Below are positions 45,774 through 47,503 of a DNA stretch of 47,503 nt, piece after piece. The stretch lies in assembly GCA_023150345.1 (NCBI GenBank), contig JAKLLB010000025.1:1-47503 (forward strand), read 5' to 3'. The stretch comes from Aquabacterium sp. Lineage in GTDB: Bacteria; Pseudomonadota; Gammaproteobacteria; Burkholderiales; Burkholderiaceae_C. The notes below the pieces were generated by a model, which saw nothing but the letters and a program-made list of their open reading frames with translations, was not told the origin of the DNA and ran no database searches. The position numbers were made by a program, and so were the translations under genes. Within the stretch, counting starts at the first letter, position 1. The number at the start of each line of letters is the position of its first letter.

Positions 45774-46295
45774 TCAGTGCAGTGCGCCCCCTACACCGGG
45801 CTGCGGCGCCGTCCGCTCGAGTGGCAGCTCGGGCAGCGCCCAGTGGGCAACGGCCACGCGGCGGCTGAGCGCGTCGACCAGTGCATGCAGGGTCGGGTTC
45901 GACAGCACCAGCGCCAGCGGCGGCTGGCCCCGGCGCTCGAACTGCACCACCCAGCGCGCATCGGCCCGGCGGCGCCCGCACACCACCTTGGTGACCAACA
46001 CGGGCGGTTGCTCGGGTGCCGGTGCGTCGTCGGCGGCCTCAGTGCGGGTGGGCACCTGGCTGGACACGGCCTGGTGGTGCGCGGCCGAAACCACGGCGCG
46101 GGCACCCTTGTCCATACGCTCGGGCAACTCGGCAGAAAGGTCGACCATGGCCTGCAGGTCGCGGCGCAGCGCAATGCAGATGCGGCGCGTGAGATGCAGC
46201 CAGTGTTCAACTGGCTGGCCGTCCACCCGCAACGTCAGGCGCAGCAGCAGCCGGTCTTCCAACGGGTCGTAGCGGACGCTGATGTTCAGCAGCAT
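45774..46295 (-). CDS. Hypothetical protein of the secretion locus (173 aa)
   Basis: No family recognised. It begins with strand-like segments (LLNISVRYDPLEDRLLLRLTL), then a helix (LTRRICIALRRDLQAMVDL), a Pro/Ala/Glu linker (about 95-112) and a second strand-helix half (LVTKVVCGRRRADARWVVQF and SNPTLHALVDALSRRVAVAHW). The two halves have a similar strand-then-helix layout. No signal peptide or membrane segment, so cytoplasmic. It lies 70 bases after the 97-residue gene and 141 bases before the TnpB-like gene. A cytoplasmic helper of substrate handling is only a guess. Confidence 0.7.
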   Translation of the reverse strand: MLLNISVRYDPLEDRLLLRLTLRVDGQPVEHWLHLTRRICIALRRDLQAMVDLSAELPERMDKGARAVVSAAHHQAVSSQVPTRTEAADDAPAPEQPPVLVTKVVCGRRRADARWVVQFERRGQPPLALVLSNPTLHALVDALSRRVAVAHWALPELPLERTAPQPGVGGALH

Positions 46296-46305
46296 GATGG
46301 GCGAA

Positions 46306-46334
46306 GGGCCCTGCCGGCTCCCGCCGCAGGGCCC
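46306..46334. repeat. Perfect 9-bp inverted repeat between two small genes
   Basis: GGGCCCTGC (46306-46314) and GCAGGGCCC (46326-46334) with an 11-base loop, lying between the 97-residue and 173-residue genes, 11 bases before the latter's start. No T tract. May be an RNA processing or stability element. Confidence 0.5.
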
Positions 46335-46365
46335 CGCAGGGCGTGTGGGCGGGTGGCGCCCGGGA

Positions 46366-46659
46366 TCAGGCCTTGGCGTCGGCGGCAGGCTTGTCGTCGG
46401 CCTTGGCTTCCTTGGCCTTGGCCACGCGCTTTTGCTGGCGGGTCACCAGTTCCTTGACCATCTGCTGCTGCATGGCCACACCGTTGACGAACGAGTCGAC
46501 CGGCAGCACGAGCTGGTGGGTGATGTCCATCTTCAGGCCGTCCTTGCCGTCCTTGGTCTTGGCCGGGCCGGCGATGGTGGCGAGGTCGATGCGGACCAGG
46601 CCGTTCTGCAGGGACAGGCCGACCACGCGGTCGGCGAAGACGATTTGCTTGTTTGCCAT
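46366..46659 (-). CDS. Small cytoplasmic protein of the secretion locus (97 aa)
   Basis: 97 residues starting MANKQIVFADRVVGLSLQNG. The core (about 8-73) reads strand-strand-strand-helix, ending HQLVLPVDSFVNGVAMQQQM, a layout that weakly recalls DUF3467-type small proteins; I do not claim membership. The end (from about 76) is a Lys/Ala/Asp-rich tail. No signal peptide. A TACAAT -10 element lies 87 bases upstream, so this gene may start the transporter transcript. Confidence 0.75.
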   Translation of the reverse strand: MANKQIVFADRVVGLSLQNGLVRIDLATIAGPAKTKDGKDGLKMDITHQLVLPVDSFVNGVAMQQQMVKELVTRQQKRVAKAKEAKADDKPAADAKA

Positions 46660-46745
46660 GGTGTTCTCGGTACGAAGCGTGAGAAAGCCGCCCCACTCTG
46701 CATTGCGCATGCGCGCGTGCTGCTCGGGCGGATGAAAAACCGGTG

Positions 46746-46776
46746 ATTGTAGTTCAGCGGTGCCGCGCGGCACCGC
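46746..46776 (-). promoter_or_regulatory. Putative promoter and 20-bp palindrome upstream of the 97-aa gene
   Basis: GCGGTGCCGCGCGGCACCGC (46757-46776) is a perfect 20-bp palindrome. On the minus strand it is followed after 5 bases by TACAAT (46751-46746), with a predicted start near 46739. The palindrome occupies the -35 area, where a bound repressor would block polymerase; it could also act as a hairpin at the end of the preceding small ORF. Confidence 0.45.
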
Positions 46777-46810
46777 AGGCACAGATGCTGTGGAGATGCT
46801 CTGGAGATGC

Positions 46811-46984
46811 TCAGAGCCCGGCTTCGCGCAGGCGCTGCAGGAAGTCTTTCTGCGCGGGATGCTGGATGACGACCACGCGTGACCGCCGCAGCGACGCGTT
46901 CGGGCGCACCGCGGGCTGCCGGGCGCTGTGGCCGGCGACCGGCTTCGGGCTCAGAAGGCTGGGGTGGGCGGGAGGCGGCGACAT
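46811..46984 (-). CDS. Possible small ORF (57 aa)
   Basis: Starts MSPPPAHPSLLSPKPVAGHS and ends RSRVVVIQHPAQKDFLQRLREAGL-like, quoted here only in part: the last 18 residues are VVIQHPAQKDFLQRLREA plus GL. The C-terminal half has a plausible strand and amphipathic helix and G/C-rich third positions, but no family is recognised and no Shine-Dalgarno is visible. It begins 27 bases after the predicted start of the CRP-type promoter, which is the main reason to keep it. Confidence 0.38.
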   Translation of the reverse strand: MSPPPAHPSLLSPKPVAGHSARQPAVRPNASLRRSRVVVIQHPAQKDFLQRLREAGL

Positions 46985-47010
46985 GGTGCGGACTCGGTGG
47001 GTGACGGTGT

Positions 47011-47060
47011 GGAAGGGATTTTGTCGGCGACCGGTCACTTTGGATGTGATGGCTGTCACT
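47011..47060 (-). promoter_or_regulatory. CRP-family operator and class II promoter candidate
   Basis: On the minus strand AGTGA-N6-TCACA (47060-47045) matches 9 of 10 bases of the CRP consensus TGTGA-N6-TCACA. CAAAAT (47023-47018) is a possible -10; the predicted start at 47011 puts the operator centre at -41.5, the exact class II position. Downstream are the 57-aa ORF and the small genes leading into the type I secretion operon. Confidence 0.55.
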
Positions 47061-47185
47061 TGTTCGGCACCACTGGCGTATGGCACATCAATGCACTGAA
47101 CCAGGGAATACCTACAACATGCGATCGGACCACCGTCGGTTCAAGCCAAATACGCCTCCACGCCCCTCCGTTACCACGCGATGAG

Positions 47186-47212
47186 AAAAAAAACGGGCCC
47201 CGAAGGACCCGT
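47186..47212 (-). terminator. Rho-independent terminator after the secreted-protein gene
   Basis: On the minus strand an 8-bp stem ACGGGTCC/GGGCCCGT (one G-U pair) closed by a TTCG tetraloop and followed by eight T residues (47193-47186). A very strong terminator, 53 bases after the stop of the partial gene. Confidence 0.92.
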
Positions 47213-47224
47213 TCTTAGCTGAAT

Positions 47225-47248
47225 GGGTAGGGGCGATCACCCCTACCC
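47225..47248. repeat. Perfect 9-bp hairpin just after the secreted-protein gene
   Basis: GGGTAGGGG (47225-47233) and CCCCTACCC (47240-47248) with a 6-base loop, 17 bases after the stop codon at 47266 and 12 bases before the terminator stem. Tandem 3' hairpins like this often protect abundant mRNAs from exonucleases. Confidence 0.7.
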
Positions 47249-47265
47249 GTCGACACAGCAACTCG

Positions 47266-47503
47266 TCAGGCGAAGTTGGCAGCGTCCCAGTTGCCAGCAA
47301 CCAGCTCGGTAGTGCTGTTGATCGTACCAACCAGCGTAACGCTCGGCGTGAAGCCGGCGCCAGCCGTGGTGTCCTGCACGAAGTACACCAGGTACGGATT
47401 GACAGTGCTGTCTGCCGCCCCATCCGCATCAGCGGTGACCAGAACTACCGCCTTAGCGTCATTGGCAAGAACGACATCGCCGTTCGCGATCGTCAACGAG
47501 CCC
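47266..47503 (-). CDS. C-terminal fragment of a probable type I secretion substrate
   Basis: The frame is open to the window edge; 79 codons are visible, the gene starts outside. The fragment is rich in Ala, Thr, Val, Asp and Asn, has few charged basic residues and no Cys, and reads as beta strands (DAKAVVLVTADADG, YLVYFVQDTTA, SVTLVGTINSTTELVAGNWD) ending in NFA. That end is typical of RTX-type, S-layer-like and other beta-rich proteins whose type I secretion signal is C-terminal. The adjacent exporter supports this. No calcium-binding nonapeptides are in the visible part. Confidence 0.72.
   Translation of the reverse strand, partial: GSLTIANGDVVLANDAKAVVLVTADADGAADSTVNPYLVYFVQDTTAGAGFTPSVTLVGTINSTTELVAGNWDAANFA

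Noticed and set aside
45662-45868. Plus-strand ORF starting in the other arm of the inverted repeat
   Set aside because: The symmetrical ATG is a by-product of the repeat; the product is Arg/Ala-rich without features and runs antisense to the 173-aa gene.

Overview
The window reads as a contiguous piece of a high-GC betaproteobacterial chromosome, order Burkholderiales. The evidence is the order of the housekeeping genes (yceD-rpmF-plsX-fabH-fabD-fabG-acpP-fabF-rpoE-rseA-rseB-mucD-lepA-lepB-DUF4845-rnc), strong G/C preference at third codon positions, and TACAAT-like -10 elements close to start codons. No rRNA, tRNA, CRISPR array or complete insertion sequence was seen.

Region 1 (1-14853, minus strand): core envelope genes. 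Fatty-acid and phospholipid synthesis (plsX, fabH, fabD, fabG, acpP, fabF) runs into the sigma-E envelope stress module (rpoE, rseA, rseB, mucD), with a small YgfX-like membrane protein between them. A terminator follows mucD. After a 573-base gap holding a possible structured small RNA come lepA, lepB, a DUF4845 protein and the first codons of rnc. Region 2 (14908-17806): maf/yceF and an RsmI-like methyltransferase on the plus strand, converging on an RhlE-type DEAD-box helicase.

Region 3 (17912-27071, plus strand): surface polysaccharide genes. rfbD and rfbC (dTDP-rhamnose), a WbpP-type UDP-GlcNAc 4-epimerase, a translationally coupled Ser/Thr kinase and OmpA-like lipoprotein, then, behind a CRP-type operator, two GT2 glycosyltransferases and an O-antigen ligase/polymerase.

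Region 4 (27059-47503, minus strand): a long run in which type I secretion and glycan export are physically coupled. It starts at the window edge with the C-terminal end of a probable type I secretion substrate, followed by tandem hairpins. Then come a second CRP-type promoter, a possible 57-residue ORF, two small unrecognised proteins (97 and 173 aa), and a 223-residue protein resembling the N-terminal and middle part of TnpB transposon proteins but with no RuvC nuclease domain. These are followed by two tandem PrtD-type ABC proteins, an HlyD-type adaptor, a TolC-type channel, a lipoprotein cyclophilin, Wzm and Wzt, a methyltransferase-GNAT fusion, a GT4-PIG-L deacetylase fusion, a GT2 and a GT8-GT4 fusion. 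From the TnpB-like gene to the GT8-GT4 gene almost every junction is a 4-base ATGA/GTGA overlap, so I read it as one transcription unit. A methyltransferase closes the run.

Main inference: a surface protein (S-layer-like or adhesin) and the glycan that carries or anchors it may be made and exported from one coupled locus, comparable in logic to the Caulobacter S-layer locus. The most unusual component is the RuvC-less TnpB-derived protein, whose start codon lies inside a perfect 13-bp inverted repeat. Function calls rest on sequence reading alone; no database search was run.
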